Of a stretch of 64,000 bases of DNA, positions 16,612 through 25,262 are shown piece after piece. Position numbers and translations under genes: made by a program. How positions within the stretch are numbered: the first letter of the stretch is position 1; the number at the start of each line of letters is the position of its first letter. The stretch is from contig NZ_AP025696.1 in assembly GCF_027943725.1 (NCBI RefSeq), forward strand, positions 372,001 to 436,000, given 5' to 3'. The notes under the pieces were generated by a model. It searched no databases. It saw only the letters and a program-made list of their open reading frames with translations, and was not told the origin of the DNA. Source of the DNA: Nitrosophilus kaiyonis (GTDB lineage Bacteria; Campylobacterota; Campylobacteria; Campylobacterales; Nitratiruptoraceae).

Positions 16612-17826
16612 TTAAGTTGTAACTTTGGAAACTAAGTCATATACTGGCCCAAATAGTGCCAACATTATAACTGCCATAAATATTCCAAGTACTATAATAA
16701 CGATAGGTTCAATAAATTTTGCTACATTTTGTGCCATATAATCGACTTTTTCATAATAATAATCTGAAATATGCTGTAGTTGTTCTTCTAATGCACCACT
16801 ATCTTCTCCCATTGCTATCATTCTAATAGTAAATGGTGTATATAGATTACTTTCCTTAAGCGCATCTGAAATTCTGCTGCCTTTTGCAATTTTTTCAATA
16901 GCATTTTCTATATGTTTTTTAAAAACTTCATTTTTAATATTTTCTTGCAATGTTTTTAATGCATCAAAAATAGGCAGTCCAGATACAACAGAAAGTCTTA
17001 AATATTCAGAAAAAAAAGCGATATTGAAAAATATAATAAATTTTGAAACAACAGGAGTTTTCAAAAGAAGCTGACTCATTTTATATCGAAATTTATAATT
17101 TTTCTTTAAAAATATAATAAAACCTGATATAGCTATTATGAAAAATAATAAAATCCAAAAAAAATATTCTTGCATAAAATTTGAAAAACTTATAACCGCT
17201 TTTGTGATCCAAGGAAGTTCAACATCCATCTCTTTAAAAGCATCAATTATTTTAGGCAACACATACAAAATCCATACAAGCATTGCTGAAAATATTGCAA
17301 AAAAAGCAAAAGATGGATATATCATTGCCTGTTTTGCCTTTTTTTTAATATTTTCTATTCTAGATAAGAAATCTGCTCCTTTTTTGAGTGTTGACTGAAG
17401 CTCGCCTGTAGCCTCTCCAATTTTTACAAGATTTATTATGGTAGGAGAAAAATATTTTTCATATTTTCTAATAGAATTAGACAAAGAGTTTCCCTCTTTT
17501 ATACTTGTTGATATATCAATAAGCATATCTTTTAAATCTTTATTGGAAGACTCTTTTGCCATATCTTCCAAACCAGCTTGTATAGGCATTCCCGATTTTA
17601 TAATGAGGTGCAGATTTTCCAATATCTCGATAATATCTTCTTTTTTTATCTTTTTTCTTGAAAACAGAAGCTCAAAAAAAGATAAAAATGCTGGAAGTTC
17701 AAAAATATTTAATGGAATTGCATTTTCATTTTCTATCTTTTTTAATACCTCTTCAATATTTGATGATTTTACAACCTCTTTTATCTTTTTCCCATTAGTA
17801 TCAATCTTTTCAACTATATAGAACAT
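16612..17826 (-). CDS. Type II secretion/type IV pilus inner-membrane platform protein (GspF/PilC/MshG family)
   Basis: 404 aa polytopic protein that anchors the assembly ATPase. Two repeated T2SSF domains (about residues 60-190 and 270-395), each with conserved SGMPIQAGLEDMA / SGLPIFDALKTLQ and GEATGELQ / GEDSGALEEQL turns, with three hydrophobic segments. Start at 17826 coincides with the end of the ATPase gene. Last gene of a tightly packed nine-gene pilus cluster on the minus strand; the set (pilins, secretin, PilO/PilM-like proteins) resembles MSHA systems more than a general secretion pathway. Confidence 0.9.
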   Translation of the reverse strand: MFYIVEKIDTNGKKIKEVVKSSNIEEVLKKIENENAIPLNIFELPAFLSFFELLFSRKKIKKEDIIEILENLHLIIKSGMPIQAGLEDMAKESSNKDLKDMLIDISTSIKEGNSLSNSIRKYEKYFSPTIINLVKIGEATGELQSTLKKGADFLSRIENIKKKAKQAMIYPSFAFFAIFSAMLVWILYVLPKIIDAFKEMDVELPWITKAVISFSNFMQEYFFWILLFFIIAISGFIIFLKKNYKFRYKMSQLLLKTPVVSKFIIFFNIAFFSEYLRLSVVSGLPIFDALKTLQENIKNEVFKKHIENAIEKIAKGSRISDALKESNLYTPFTIRMIAMGEDSGALEEQLQHISDYYYEKVDYMAQNVAKFIEPIVIIVLGIFMAVIMLALFGPVYDLVSKVTT

Positions 17827-19484
17827 TATCCAACTACCCGTTTAATCTCTTCAAGTGTTGTGATACCTTTTAAAACCTTAATAAGAGCATCCATTCTTAA
17901 AGGCCTCATACCCTTTTCTCTTGCTTTGCTTTCTATCTCTAAAGAGCTTTTTCCAGAAACTATCATCTCTTTTATATCTTTATCGATTTCTAAAAACTCA
18001 GCAATTGATATCCTCCCATTATATCCTGTAAATCTACAATGTTCACATCCAACTTTTTCATATATTTTTAAATTATCATCTAAATTTTCTATATCTTTTT
18101 CACTAAAGCCATAATTTAATAAATCCTTTTTTGAGATTTCAATCTCTTTTTTGCAATAGTTACAAAGTTTTCTAACAAGTCTTTGAGATATTACAAGTAA
18201 AAGACCTTCTGCTATCATATATGATTTTAAACCTAAATCTTCCATTCTTGAAACTGTACTTACTGCATCATTTGTATGTAAAGTAGATAAAACTAAATGA
18301 CCAGTAATAGAGGCTCTAATAGCAAGTTCTGCAGTCTCTTCATCTCTAATTTCACCCACAAGCATTACATCAGGATCTTGTCTCATAAATGTTTTTATAG
18401 CTGTTGCAAATGTATATCCTGCTTTAACATTTACTTGTGATTGCTTTATAAATGTAAATCGATACTCAATTGGATCTTCAACACTTAATACATTTTTTTC
18501 TAAGGTATTTATTTTTCTAAGAGCTGAATATAATGTAGTAGTTTTTCCACTTCCAGTTGGACCAGTTACCAATATTATGCCAAAAGGTTTTGAAAAATAG
18601 TATTCAATTTTTTTAACATAATCCTCTTCAAAACCAAGATTATTAATATTAAAAAGAGAAGCATTCTTAGTAAGCATTCTCATAACAATATTTTCACCAT
18701 AATTGGTAGGTAAAGTTGATACTCTCACATCATAATCTGTTTCTAAAAAGTTAAAAGCAAATCCACCATCTTGGGGTATTCTTTGTTCTGCAATATTTAA
18801 AGATGAAAGAATTTTTATCCTTGAAACTATTGAAGGATGTAAAAAAGAAGGGATTGCAAAATAGTGATTTAAGACTCCATCAATTCTATAAAAAATATGT
18901 GTTGTATTTTCCTCAGGAGTAATATGAATGTCAGTAGCTCTATCTTTTACCCCATTTTGCAAAACAAGATCAACAAAAGAGACAACATCAATCTCTCTCC
19001 CAGATGCGGTCTCTTTTATCATCTTTTCTATTCTAGCTTCAATTGGATTTTCCAATTGATAATAAAAAAGCTGTGTATATTTAGCAATTTTATTTTTATC
19101 AGATATTACAAATTTTATCTGTTTTTTAGTTGTTCTTGTTAGATAATCATAAACATTTAAATCATTTGGATTTTCAACAGCTATAATTAAAACAGAGTCA
19201 TTTTCAATTTTTAAAGGAAGAGTTAAAGATGATAAGGCAAAATCTTTAGGAACAAGTTTTAATGCATTGTTATCTGGTACAACTGTATCTAAATCGATAT
19301 ATTCAAGCTTGCTTTGAAGCGCTATTGCTCTTGCAATCTCATCAGAAGTTACAAAATCAAGCTCTTGTAGAATTTCACCCAATAACTTTGGATGCGCTTT
19401 TTGCACATCCAAAGCAACTTTTATCTGCTCTTCATTTATAAACCCTAGCTCTTCTAAAAGCTTACCAATTGGTTTATTTGTCAT
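17826..19484 (-). CDS. Type IV pilus/T2SS assembly ATPase (GspE/PilB/MshE family)
   Basis: 552 aa hexameric cytoplasmic ATPase that powers pilin polymerisation. The N-terminal GspE/MshE domain (GKLLEELGFINEEQIKVAL) may bind a nucleotide or c-di-GMP in relatives; then Walker A GPTGSGKT (K314), Asp box VEDPIEYR, Walker B VMLVGEIRDEETAE and His box STLHTNDAVS. A tetracysteine zinc site (CNYC...CEHC) near the C-terminus is typical of extension ATPases rather than PilT. Four bases separate it from the pilin gene upstream. No separate PilT retraction ATPase is in the cluster. Confidence 0.93.
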   Translation of the reverse strand: MTNKPIGKLLEELGFINEEQIKVALDVQKAHPKLLGEILQELDFVTSDEIARAIALQSKLEYIDLDTVVPDNNALKLVPKDFALSSLTLPLKIENDSVLIIAVENPNDLNVYDYLTRTTKKQIKFVISDKNKIAKYTQLFYYQLENPIEARIEKMIKETASGREIDVVSFVDLVLQNGVKDRATDIHITPEENTTHIFYRIDGVLNHYFAIPSFLHPSIVSRIKILSSLNIAEQRIPQDGGFAFNFLETDYDVRVSTLPTNYGENIVMRMLTKNASLFNINNLGFEEDYVKKIEYYFSKPFGIILVTGPTGSGKTTTLYSALRKINTLEKNVLSVEDPIEYRFTFIKQSQVNVKAGYTFATAIKTFMRQDPDVMLVGEIRDEETAELAIRASITGHLVLSTLHTNDAVSTVSRMEDLGLKSYMIAEGLLLVISQRLVRKLCNYCKKEIEISKKDLLNYGFSEKDIENLDDNLKIYEKVGCEHCRFTGYNGRISIAEFLEIDKDIKEMIVSGKSSLEIESKAREKGMRPLRMDALIKVLKGITTLEEIKRVVG

Positions 19485-19488
19485 TATT

Positions 19489-20106
19489 TTAATCTAGTAA
19501 ATAAACAAATTCTACAAAGTCGTTTTCATTAGTACAACTCCAAGCCGCATTCTGACTAACTTGCCCTCCGGTAGTTTCAATAATTCTTCCAGCACTTGCA
19601 TCTTGAGTGTTGTCAATAGCTGAATCTATAATTCTTGCAGCGAAACAAGGTATATGTTCAACTAAAATTACATTATCTCTAGTATTATCACCATTTATAT
19701 CATGAGCCATAAAGAAAAAGCCCCCATTAAATGCATGTCTAGCCGTAGTTCTATGTGGTGCAACTGGAATTAATTGTGCTCTTTCTAATTCAGCATAAGG
19801 TGCATCTGGATCACCATTTGCACTAGTTAAAAAAGTATTTGAAGGATTATCATCGAAATTATTATCTAAACTCCAATTTAAATTATTTCCATCTAAAATA
19901 CCATCTTTATCCCCATCTCCAGGTAATCTGTTATATCTATCGTAAAATGACAAAGCTAAAACTTCCATACTCTTTAAATCATTTAATGCTCTTTTTGCTT
20001 TAGCATTATTTATAAGTTCTTTCCCTTTCAAAACTCCACCTAAAATTATTCCTATGATAACTAGCACTATAGCCAACTCAACCAATGTAAAACCACGTCT
20101 TCTCAT
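19489..20106 (-). CDS. Type IV pilin-like protein (major pilin candidate)
   Basis: 205 aa. Class III/IV prepilin signature right at the N-terminus: MRRRG cleaved before FTLVELAIVLVIIGIILGG, with Glu5 of the mature protein conserved. The globular part (GDGDKDGILDG, DINGDNTRDN) has Asp/Asn-rich turns that resemble calcium-binding loops of pseudopilins, and paired cysteines (C154ish and C195ish) could form a disulfide loop. ATG start. Because it lies between the ATPase and the larger lectin-fused pilin, it may be the main subunit or a minor pseudopilin; sequence alone does not decide. Confidence 0.88.
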   Translation of the reverse strand: MRRRGFTLVELAIVLVIIGIILGGVLKGKELINNAKAKRALNDLKSMEVLALSFYDRYNRLPGDGDKDGILDGNNLNWSLDNNFDDNPSNTFLTSANGDPDAPYAELERAQLIPVAPHRTTARHAFNGGFFFMAHDINGDNTRDNVILVEHIPCFAARIIDSAIDNTQDASAGRIIETTGGQVSQNAAWSCTNENDFVEFVYLLD

Positions 20107-20150
20107 ATTTACTCCTTTTATGATAATTTAGAATTATTACATACCTTTTC

Positions 20151-21881
20151 TTAATAAAATCCTATACCAAAATTTTCAATTTTTATATCTTGTGTTTTTC
20201 CTCCTGTCCCCTCAGTAAAGCCAAAATAGACATTTTCTAAATCTTTTTTCAATTGTATACAGTATTCAAAATTGGAAATATTATTAAAATCTTTTGTCAA
20301 ATCATTACAATTTTTACAATCAACCCATACTTTTACTTTTATATATTTTCCATTTTTTTTTTGATTACAATTTTTATCATAATTTGGAAGTATTTCAATT
20401 CTAGCTATATGTTTTTTCCCATCCTCTAACCATGTTGCAGGATGACCTATATACCTACCTTCATCTTCTGCAGATGGATTTGGCGAAATATGTTTTATAT
20501 TTCCATCTGTATCCAGGGCAATATGATTATTTGACGGATCATATACTGGGTAATAATTATTTGGATAAACATCATATTCTATTGCCAAGCTTTTATCAAT
20601 ACCGCCATAGCCAAGTCCACCACCTGCCCATCCACATGTATCAATATCATTTTTATCACTCATCAATGCAAAAGTAAATCCATCAGCTTTCCCTCTACTA
20701 TCATTGCTTGTATCTTCACTTAAAAAAGTAAATTCAAAATAGGCTCTCATTGTTTTATTTTTTAATTTTTGGGAGGTTGGAAACCAAAAACAACCTCTAG
20801 TACTATTTGTATTTCCTCCTAAATATAGGATATTGGTTGAACTATCAACACTTATTGCTTCATTCTTATTTTCAACAGTATTAAAATCATCTATATTATT
20901 AGCAAAACTGACTTGTGCCCCTGTTGGTCCACTATTTGAAGAGCTGCTTGCTGTTTGCGGATTGATAGTGATAACAAAAGATTTTGAGACTATATTGTCA
21001 TTATTGCTTGATGGATCATTATCATCTCTTACATAAACTTTTAAATTATATGTACCTTGAGATGAAGGTATCCCAGAAATTGAAAAAGAATCACTTTGCT
21101 CCCATAAAGACTCATCATCTCCTATGCAGTTATTTGATTTATATGCTGGAGTTGCATTAAGTCCAGGCGGTATATCGCCTTCATAGCACCATTTATATTT
21201 TCCGCCACTTGAAAATGGTACACCGCCATCAGCAAAAATTGTAGCATTATAGTCACTATTTACATAGCCATACGGAAGCTCGTTATTGACTATTTTTATT
21301 TGAGAGCCTTGACAGCCTATTTTTACTCTTAATTCATTTAATGTTACCCAACCAACAATATCGTCATAATCTTCTACTCTTGAAAAATCAGAGCTATTGT
21401 CATCAACTTTAACTCCCGGCTCATATATCTTGATAACATTTGGATTGGAAGAGGTATCTAAGCTAGTTTGATTATTATAATTGCCTCCAGAACTCAAAAT
21501 AACAAAAGCAATATTATCAATCTGTTGAGAAACATTTGAACATGTGCTATCTTTACATTTTTTTATTATTAAATTTGTTGTTTTTCTCTCACAAATAGAA
21601 TTATCATTTAAAAGATTTGCATCAGCATAATAAACAAAATCTTTGCCCCAAGAATCTTTTTCTGTTTTTAATATATTTTTATAATTTGAATAGTTTGGAA
21701 GTTTATCATTGCTTGTAGCATAACTTATAATAGCTTCTATATTTGCTTGTAAATTATCCTTTGTCTCAATAACCTTGCTTCTTTTTACAAGCATAGAAAA
21801 TATTCCCATGCCCCCACCAAGAAGTAAACCAATAATTACTAAAACAATAGCAAGCTCTATAAGAGTAAAAGCTTTTCTCAA
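20151..21881 (-). CDS. Large pilin-like protein with Ig-like and legume-lectin-like domains (putative tip adhesin)
   Basis: 576 aa. The N-terminus is a prepilin (MRKAFTLIELAIVLVIIGLL). Residues ~30-170 are pilin-like. A putative Ig (He_PIG-type) module follows around residues 200-310, with NNELPYGYVNSDYNAT and GDIPPGLNA, the usual LP-x-GL hallmark. From about 330 to the end is a concanavalin A/L-type lectin-like domain: KADGFTFALM, LAIEYDVYPN, NNHIALDTDG, HIARIEILPNY and VYFGFTEGTGG match strands of that fold. Such a fusion would display a carbohydrate-binding head on a pilus, comparable in concept with MshQ-like adhesins. Domain calls are by eye. Confidence 0.8.
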   Translation of the reverse strand: MRKAFTLIELAIVLVIIGLLLGGGMGIFSMLVKRSKVIETKDNLQANIEAIISYATSNDKLPNYSNYKNILKTEKDSWGKDFVYYADANLLNDNSICERKTTNLIIKKCKDSTCSNVSQQIDNIAFVILSSGGNYNNQTSLDTSSNPNVIKIYEPGVKVDDNSSDFSRVEDYDDIVGWVTLNELRVKIGCQGSQIKIVNNELPYGYVNSDYNATIFADGGVPFSSGGKYKWCYEGDIPPGLNATPAYKSNNCIGDDESLWEQSDSFSISGIPSSQGTYNLKVYVRDDNDPSSNNDNIVSKSFVITINPQTASSSSNSGPTGAQVSFANNIDDFNTVENKNEAISVDSSTNILYLGGNTNSTRGCFWFPTSQKLKNKTMRAYFEFTFLSEDTSNDSRGKADGFTFALMSDKNDIDTCGWAGGGLGYGGIDKSLAIEYDVYPNNYYPVYDPSNNHIALDTDGNIKHISPNPSAEDEGRYIGHPATWLEDGKKHIARIEILPNYDKNCNQKKNGKYIKVKVWVDCKNCNDLTKDFNNISNFEYCIQLKKDLENVYFGFTEGTGGKTQDIKIENFGIGFY

Positions 21882-21882
21882 G

Positions 21883-22836
21883 TTATTTCCTTAATTGTTC
21901 AACTCTTTTTTTGGTGTATATTATTATATTATTATTTTTTTTATTATCGGCATATTCTAAGATTTTTTTATAATATTTATACGCTTTTTGATATTTTTTT
22001 TGAATATCTAAAGCTCTTGCATATGCATATATAAAATATATATTTTTACTATTTTTTAAATAGGCGTTTTTATAAAAATTTAAAGCTTTTAAGATATCAC
22101 CATTCTTTTCATATATATATCCCAAAAGTAGATCTAAATATCCCTCTTGAGAGTATTTTAAATTCTTTATCAAAATATCTTTAGCAATTATATCTTCATC
22201 AATCTCTATACTTCCGATTCCAAAAGCATAAAGAGGTATCTCTTTTTCATCTTCACTTTTTAATAAATTTTGAAAATTTTTAATATTTTTTGTTCTTCCC
22301 ATAAGATAAGAGATGTTTATTAGCATTATATCTGTTTTTTTATTTTGATTATACAGTTTTAAATATTCATTTAAACTCTTTTGATATTTACCTTGTTCAA
22401 AATATCTATCTGCTTTAGATAAAATAGTAGCATAATCAACTGGCTTTTTATTTATATTTTTTTTAATTTTTTTTAATTTTATAGATTTTATTATTTTTTC
22501 TTTAGTCATTTTTACAATAAAAGCATCCTGAAAACCAATGTTTTTTACATCTTCTAAAAATTTTTTAACTTGTATAAAACTTGGCTTGAAAAGATATCTA
22601 ACAACATAATAGTTTCCTATTTTAACAATAAAACTATCTTTTTGAATCTTTAAAGGAGTAGTTTTTATAAATTTTAAAGCAGGCGGCAAAGCTTTTGATG
22701 TATATATCTGTATAGAGTATCCATAACTATTTTTTATATTTAAAATATCTTTCTTTTCTTTAATATCAACCTGCGAATTTCCAAATAGATTTAAAGCCAA
22801 AATAAAAATAGTTAATATTCTAATCATTATTGACAA
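21883..22836 (-). CDS. Exported TPR-repeat protein of the pilus cluster
   Basis: 317 aa with an N-terminal signal segment (IRILTIFILALNLFG). Residues ~35-110 resemble a SPOR-type peptidoglycan-binding fold (YGYSIQIYTSK...YYVVRYLF), followed by tetratricopeptide-like helices from ~130 to the end (YFEQGKYQKSLNEYLKLYNQNK, GDILKALNFYKNAYLKN, KYQKAYKYYKKILEYA). It could be an MshN-like assembly factor. Overlaps the secretin gene end by 17 bp, so coupled. Confidence 0.8.
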   Translation of the reverse strand: MSIMIRILTIFILALNLFGNSQVDIKEKKDILNIKNSYGYSIQIYTSKALPPALKFIKTTPLKIQKDSFIVKIGNYYVVRYLFKPSFIQVKKFLEDVKNIGFQDAFIVKMTKEKIIKSIKLKKIKKNINKKPVDYATILSKADRYFEQGKYQKSLNEYLKLYNQNKKTDIMLINISYLMGRTKNIKNFQNLLKSEDEKEIPLYAFGIGSIEIDEDIIAKDILIKNLKYSQEGYLDLLLGYIYEKNGDILKALNFYKNAYLKNSKNIYFIYAYARALDIQKKYQKAYKYYKKILEYADNKKNNNIIIYTKKRVEQLRK

Positions 22837-24328
22837 CTTTTAGCCTTAAAAGTATTACAAGCTCTTTTTTTGTTTTAGAGTTTTCCTGTTTTGTAAACAT
22901 TTTCCCTAAAAGCGGCATATTAGAAAAACCTGGGACTTCTTGAGTAGTTTTTATATCGATATCACTTATAAGTCCACCAATAATTATAAGATCATCATCT
23001 TTTGCTTTGACTACAGTTCCTGCCTCTTTTATATTAAGCTTTGGAGCTTTCGCTACTACTTCTCCATTATCTTCAAATGTAATAACATCTTCAATATATG
23101 TAGAAACTGGTACTATATTTAAAAGAATAGTTCCATCATCTTTTACTATAGGTGTAACCCCCATTGAGATACCTTCTAAGACATCTCTTCTATTATATGT
23201 TACTTCTGGAACTACTGATGTATTTGATCCAGATGTTACAGCAGTATATTCAACCTCTTTTTCCCAAAATGGAACAATATCCCCTGATAATATAAGAGCA
23301 CTTTGACCACTTAAAACTCTTATCCTAGGATTTGAAAGTGTTTGAACATCTCCAGATGTTTTTAATGCTTGAAGCAAAAATCTTAAATTATCTCCTGTGA
23401 ATCTAACACTTCCTGCAACTGCTCCACTTAAACCAAGTGTTTGTGCAAATTCAAGCGTTCCTTCATGAGCAAAATTGTTAAAAACATAATTCCAGTCAAT
23501 TCCAAGCTGATGACCTTTATTTAAAATAACCTCTAAAATTTTTGCTTCTATCAATACCCCTTTGCTTGATTGATGCAAAATAGTATCTATAAATTTTTCA
23601 ATTCTTTGAATATTCTCTTTTTTATCATAAACGATTAGAGTACCAGTAAACTTATTAAGGGTATATTTTCCTTTATCAGAAATTAAAGCTTTTATATTTT
23701 CTTCTATCTGTTTATAAAAATCATTAGACTCTTTTGGATTGTCATATTTTAAAGAGAAATCTCCACTTAAATTTTGTGTTCCACCAGAAGAGCCTGAATT
23801 TCCACCCCCACTTGATGTATCATTTGAACCAAGTACATCTCCACCCAGTTTTGATTTAAAAGATGAATTTGTATGAATATATGGCAATTTAAAAATTTTA
23901 GTCATTGTAGATTTAACATGTAAAATATTTCCTTTTATTTCATAATAGTATCCAGATAGGTCCATTACAGTATCTAATGCTTTTTTAAGCGGGGCATTAT
24001 CAAGAGTAATGGTTATTGGCATATTTACATCAATATCTTTGTCAATTACAAGATTTAAATTAGCGCTTTTAGCAATGGAATATAAAAGTTTAGACAAAGG
24101 TGCATTTACTGCTGAAAATGTAAAATATCTGCCTTCAAACACAGATGGCTTTTTATATGGAGTTGGCAAAATAAGAGGTGGAGGAGCATTTTCTTTTTGA
24201 ACAATTTTTCTCTCTTTTTGAAAATCAATATTTAAACTTTTGCTTTTTATCTCTGGCTGTTTTGTAGCACATCCTGTTAAAAATAAAAAAGCCAAAAAAT
24301 ATACTACTACTCTAATATACTTATCCAT
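22820..24328 (-). CDS. Type IV pilus/MSHA outer-membrane secretin (PilQ/MshL family)
   Basis: 502 aa lipoprotein: lipobox LFLTGC with Cys20. An N-terminal secretin/TonB short domain (FSAVNAPLSKLLYSIAKSANLN, residues ~70-150) precedes a Gly/Ser-rich linker (about residues 170-190), an N1-type domain, and the C-terminal secretin barrel with VLSGQSALILSGD, NIVPVSTYIEDV and the signature GTVVKAKDDDLIIIGGLI...VPGFSNMPLLGKMF. It would form the outer-membrane pore through which the pilus passes. 3' end overlaps the TPR gene, 5' end overlaps the PilP-like gene. Confidence 0.92.
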   Translation of the reverse strand: MDKYIRVVVYFLAFLFLTGCATKQPEIKSKSLNIDFQKERKIVQKENAPPPLILPTPYKKPSVFEGRYFTFSAVNAPLSKLLYSIAKSANLNLVIDKDIDVNMPITITLDNAPLKKALDTVMDLSGYYYEIKGNILHVKSTMTKIFKLPYIHTNSSFKSKLGGDVLGSNDTSSGGGNSGSSGGTQNLSGDFSLKYDNPKESNDFYKQIEENIKALISDKGKYTLNKFTGTLIVYDKKENIQRIEKFIDTILHQSSKGVLIEAKILEVILNKGHQLGIDWNYVFNNFAHEGTLEFAQTLGLSGAVAGSVRFTGDNLRFLLQALKTSGDVQTLSNPRIRVLSGQSALILSGDIVPFWEKEVEYTAVTSGSNTSVVPEVTYNRRDVLEGISMGVTPIVKDDGTILLNIVPVSTYIEDVITFEDNGEVVAKAPKLNIKEAGTVVKAKDDDLIIIGGLISDIDIKTTQEVPGFSNMPLLGKMFTKQENSKTKKELVILLRLKVVNND

Positions 24329-24780
24329 TTTACACCTTCATCTGTTTTTATTTTTACTCTATTTTTTCTAATATCAAGAATTTTTGCATCAAAAACTTTA
24401 TCACCTATATGCACAATTTTTCCATTTAAATATGCAATTTTTTTATTTTTTGTAATTATTGTAAATTTTAATCTCCATTTTTTTTCTATTTTTTTATAAT
24501 TTTTGAAAGTATTTAAAGTTTTTGGCTTTAAAATTGTTTTTAAAATATCTGATTGGTCATAATCTTCTTTTTTTAAATTTTCATATTTTATTAGCTCTCT
24601 ATTTAATAAAAAATAGTCTTTTGCAATCTCTTGTTCTATTTTTAAATCATCTTTTTTTTCTTGTTTAAAATAGTTAAATATGTCATCTTGATAATAATCT
24701 TTTGAAAAATAAAATAAAATCCAAAATATTATCGGCAATAAAAGGATAAATATTTGTTTTTGATTTATATATATTTTCAT
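24307..24780 (-). CDS. MshK/PilP-like pilus assembly protein
   Basis: 157 aa with one N-terminal membrane segment (IFILLLPIIFWILFYF) and a C-terminal beta domain, AYLNGKIVHIGDKVFDAKILDIRKNRVKIK, of the kind found in MshK, GspC and PilP (inner-to-outer membrane connector). Assigned mostly from position between the secretin and PilO-like genes and this C-terminal domain. Overlaps the secretin gene by 22 bp and the next gene by 4 bp. Confidence 0.7.
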   Translation of the reverse strand: MKIYINQKQIFILLLPIIFWILFYFSKDYYQDDIFNYFKQEKKDDLKIEQEIAKDYFLLNRELIKYENLKKEDYDQSDILKTILKPKTLNTFKNYKKIEKKWRLKFTIITKNKKIAYLNGKIVHIGDKVFDAKILDIRKNRVKIKTDEGVKWISILE

Positions 24781-25262
24781 TTATTGTTCCTATAAATGAT
24801 TGACAGTTCAAAATTGGATTTTATTTCTCCTGGAATATAATTAAACTCTTTATATGTTATTAGTGCATTTTCAAGACTATTTTTCTCATAAAAATCTGCA
24901 ATATTTTTTATATCTTTATATGATTTGAGATATTTTTCCATTTTTATATTCATAAATATTCTATTATTATCAAAACCATAATTTTCTATTTTAAATCCAA
25001 AAATATCTTTGTATTTATCAAAAATTTTTACAATCTTTTCCTCTGCTTTTTCTTTATCAAAGATTTTTATATTATCTTTGTTAACTATTGAAAAAAGCTT
25101 ACTGTTTATTTTTGATACCTCTCTCATTTTATTTATGTATGTATTATACTTGTTTATCTTCCTGTCAAGCTGGAAATTTTTTTGTATTAAAAATTGTTGA
25201 TACTCATATAAAAATATTCCTATTAATGTAAAAAAGGTCAAAATAACTATTTTTTTTATCAT
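24777..25262 (-). CDS. PilO/MshJ-like membrane protein
   Basis: 161 aa: short N-terminal TM (IVILTFFTLIGIFLYEY), a coiled-coil segment (NKYNTYINKMREVSKINSK) and a small ferredoxin-like periplasmic domain (RIFMNIKMEKYLKSYKDIKNIADFYEKNSL), the standard PilO layout. Overlaps both neighbours by 4 bp. Identity is from architecture and position, not from residue motifs. Confidence 0.7.
   Translation of the reverse strand: MIKKIVILTFFTLIGIFLYEYQQFLIQKNFQLDRKINKYNTYINKMREVSKINSKLFSIVNKDNIKIFDKEKAEEKIVKIFDKYKDIFGFKIENYGFDNNRIFMNIKMEKYLKSYKDIKNIADFYEKNSLENALITYKEFNYIPGEIKSNFELSIIYRNNK

Noticed and set aside
20151-21881. Large pilin gene as two fused reading frames or assembly artefact
   Set aside because: The frame is continuous with consistent codon use, and pilin-lectin fusions make structural sense.
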